Assembly: GCA_030037525.1 (NCBI GenBank)
Contig: JASHRC010000256.1
Span: forward strand, 1 to 57,702
DNA length: 57,702 bases
Direction: 5' to 3'
DNA from: Candidatus Acidiferrales bacterium
GTDB lineage: Bacteria > Acidobacteriota > Terriglobia > Acidiferrales > UBA7541
Shown in pieces: positions 56,706-57,702 of this stretch. Under the pieces are notes generated by a model. It was not told the origin of the DNA. It made no database searches and saw nothing but the letters and a program-made list of their open reading frames with translations. The position numbers and the translations under genes were made by a program. Numbering within the stretch: position 1 is the stretch's first letter; each line of letters starts with the position of its first letter.

Positions 56706-57041
56706 GTGGCACTCAAAGAGCGACGAATTTCCAGGCGCTTCTTGATGCGCCTGCCGCTGACCGTTCGCTGGACCGACGAAGACGTGGTGGGCGAAGCCGC
56801 CACCGAATCGCGCGAGGTAAGCTCCCGGGGTCTCTACTTCCATCTGCCCAAAGGGCTTAGGAGCGGCTCACCGGTCGAGATTGTGATGACGTTGCCGCAT
56901 GAGCTAACCCAGGCTGGCCCGGTGCGCGTCAGGTGCCTCGGGCGCGTGTTGCGCACCAGCCCAGAGGGCGCCGGCGATGTCGGAGTTGCGGCGGCGATCG
57001 AACGTTACGAGTTTCTGCGCCAGGGCGAGCCGGTCGTCTAG
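56706..57041 (+). CDS. PilZ-domain protein
   Basis: 111 residues from GTG 56706, preceded by GGAGGGG eight bases upstream (a TTG at 56700 is too close to that site). The N-terminal RRISRRFLMRLPLTVRW carries the RxxxR motif for c-di-GMP, and a beta-barrel follows with ESREVSSRGLYFHLP (the SxxG element) and VEIVMTLPHEL. It likely relays cyclic-di-GMP to motility, exopolysaccharide or secretion machinery. Stand-alone PilZ adaptor; partner unknown. Confidence 0.85.
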   Translation: MALKERRISRRFLMRLPLTVRWTDEDVVGEAATESREVSSRGLYFHLPKGLRSGSPVEIVMTLPHELTQAGPVRVRCLGRVLRTSPEGAGDVGVAAAIERYEFLRQGEPVV

Positions 57042-57408
57042 GCGCGAGCGAGTTCTTACCCAGACCCTGCGGAGATGGGTGAGAAGCGCCGGGCGGTTCG
57101 GGTCCCTCAGCCGGTATCGCCCGGTACCTTTCTGCCGTTTTGGGCTGCTGGCGCCTCCCCCCGCGGCCCAAAACGGTCCACAAACAGCTGAAGCGGCCTC
57201 CGCGAAGAATCTCTCTGGGAGAAGTCATTCGCAGGATCGATGGCCCGCTCGCTCCCTCGAAGATGCCGAATCGATGCGCCACCGAGTGAAGACCGACCCG
57301 AGGCACCGTCCCCTGTTTCGCATTCTTCTCGAGGTGCGCAACGCTACGGCCGGTATCCTCCTCGACCATACTTCCATCGCCGACCTCTGTTGTAGCAATC
57401 CCAACTAG
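57042..57408 (+). pseudogene. Rrf2-family regulator remnant
   Basis: Phrases of an Rrf2 regulator occur in changing frames: ISLGEVIRRIDGPLAPSK (about 57210-57265), PLFRILLEVRNATAGILLDH and TSIADLC (about 57310-57395). The conserved cysteine segment between them is scrambled, and no helix-turn-helix precedes it. Bases 57042-57200 show nothing clear. A decayed gene. Confidence 0.5.
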
Positions 57409-57578
57409 TTTCCAGTTCAAACCAACCCCGCCGGCGAGCCTTTCGTCCGTTAGGAAGGTCAACGCTGGGTGCGATCACTGCTGCGCTGAGCGCAGTAGGT
57501 CCTCGAGCGGCGTTTTTGGCCGTCGATTGCTCCTGTTTCGGCTCTGTAGCAATGTTTGTGGGTAAATTGGGATAAATG

Positions 57579-57702
57579 CTAGTGGCCAGTCGATGTCGGC
57601 GGCAGATACTTCGCCAAAGGGACGGTAACCGCGCCGACTTTGCCGCTTTTGCCGTCGCAGAGGAGTACACGCAGGTGTGCTGCATTGGGCAGGATGTTGA
57701 TT
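57579..57702 (-). CDS. Partial gene at right edge, C-terminus only
   Basis: The minus strand reads INILPNAAHLRVLLCDGKSG then KVGAVTVPLAKYLPPTSTGH to a TAG (57579-57581). LRVLLxDxKSGKVGAVTVPL resembles the end of secreted VWA-domain acidobacterial proteins (LRVVVxDxxTGRxGSVTIPL). The rest is beyond the edge. The interval 57409-57578 has no clear gene. Confidence 0.45.
   Translation of the reverse strand, partial: INILPNAAHLRVLLCDGKSGKVGAVTVPLAKYLPPTSTGH

Overview
The window reads as a chromosomal stretch of an Acidobacteriota bacterium, probably a soil or sediment Terriglobia-type lineage. This is an inference. It rests on two very large Oar-type TonB-dependent receptors with carboxypeptidase-regulatory N-terminal domains, a serine/threonine kinase fused to a TolB/FlgO-like domain and TPRs (plus a second, broken kinase), a MerR-TPR fusion, and a high density of small accessory genes and gene remnants. 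No rRNA is present. There is one complete tRNA gene (tRNA-His).

Region 1 (1-8.0 kb, minus strand) is a tightly coupled respiratory nitrate reductase operon: an Rrf2-type regulator (frame-damaged), a membrane-anchored dihaem cytochrome c (NarC-like), narG, narH, narJ, narI and the start of a further gene running off the left edge. Most junctions are ATGA or TGATG overlaps. Region 2 (8.1-9.8 kb, plus) is a cobalt-type nitrile hydratase operon (alpha, beta, accessory protein), convergent with a molybdopterin sulfite-oxidase-family enzyme.

Region 3 (10.9-25 kb) is mixed metabolism: a decayed acyl-CoA thioesterase/BAAT-type gene, a catalase-related peroxidase / cytochrome b561 / SDR operon, an LLM-class flavin oxidoreductase, an RCK potassium channel, a PPOX-fold protein, a 4-cresol-dehydrogenase-type flavoprotein followed by a decayed partner gene, an aldo/keto reductase, a c-type cytochrome and an M48 membrane protease with a frame break near its start.

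Region 4 (25-37.8 kb) is the accessory, mobile part. It holds a complete IS3-family element with a programmed frameshift, a secreted propeller-like protein, several frameshifted small genes, a VapBC pair whose toxin has a nonsense codon, a class C beta-lactamase-like hydrolase, an SGNH hydrolase next to a TetR remnant and a palindromic operator, and a truncated CPBP protease. tRNA-His sits next to a tyrosine recombinase, and a 45-base copy of the tRNA 3' half lies 6.1 kb away and brackets this cargo. Two diverged copies of an approximately 210-bp unit encode a conserved 36-residue membrane microprotein, followed after exactly 65 bases by a second small hydrophobic ORF. Each copy lies beside a divergently oriented membrane protease gene. 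This is the most novel-looking signal in the window.

Region 5 (38-48.6 kb) has the kinase remnant, the two Oar-like receptors on opposite strands, the intact kinase-TPR protein and a sirtuin remnant. Region 6 (49.4-57.7 kb) carries MerR-TPR, an ACT-domain protein, an M29 aminopeptidase, glutaredoxin- and thioredoxin-like proteins, a NarL-type two-component system, a PilZ protein, an Rrf2 remnant and the end of a gene cut by the right edge.
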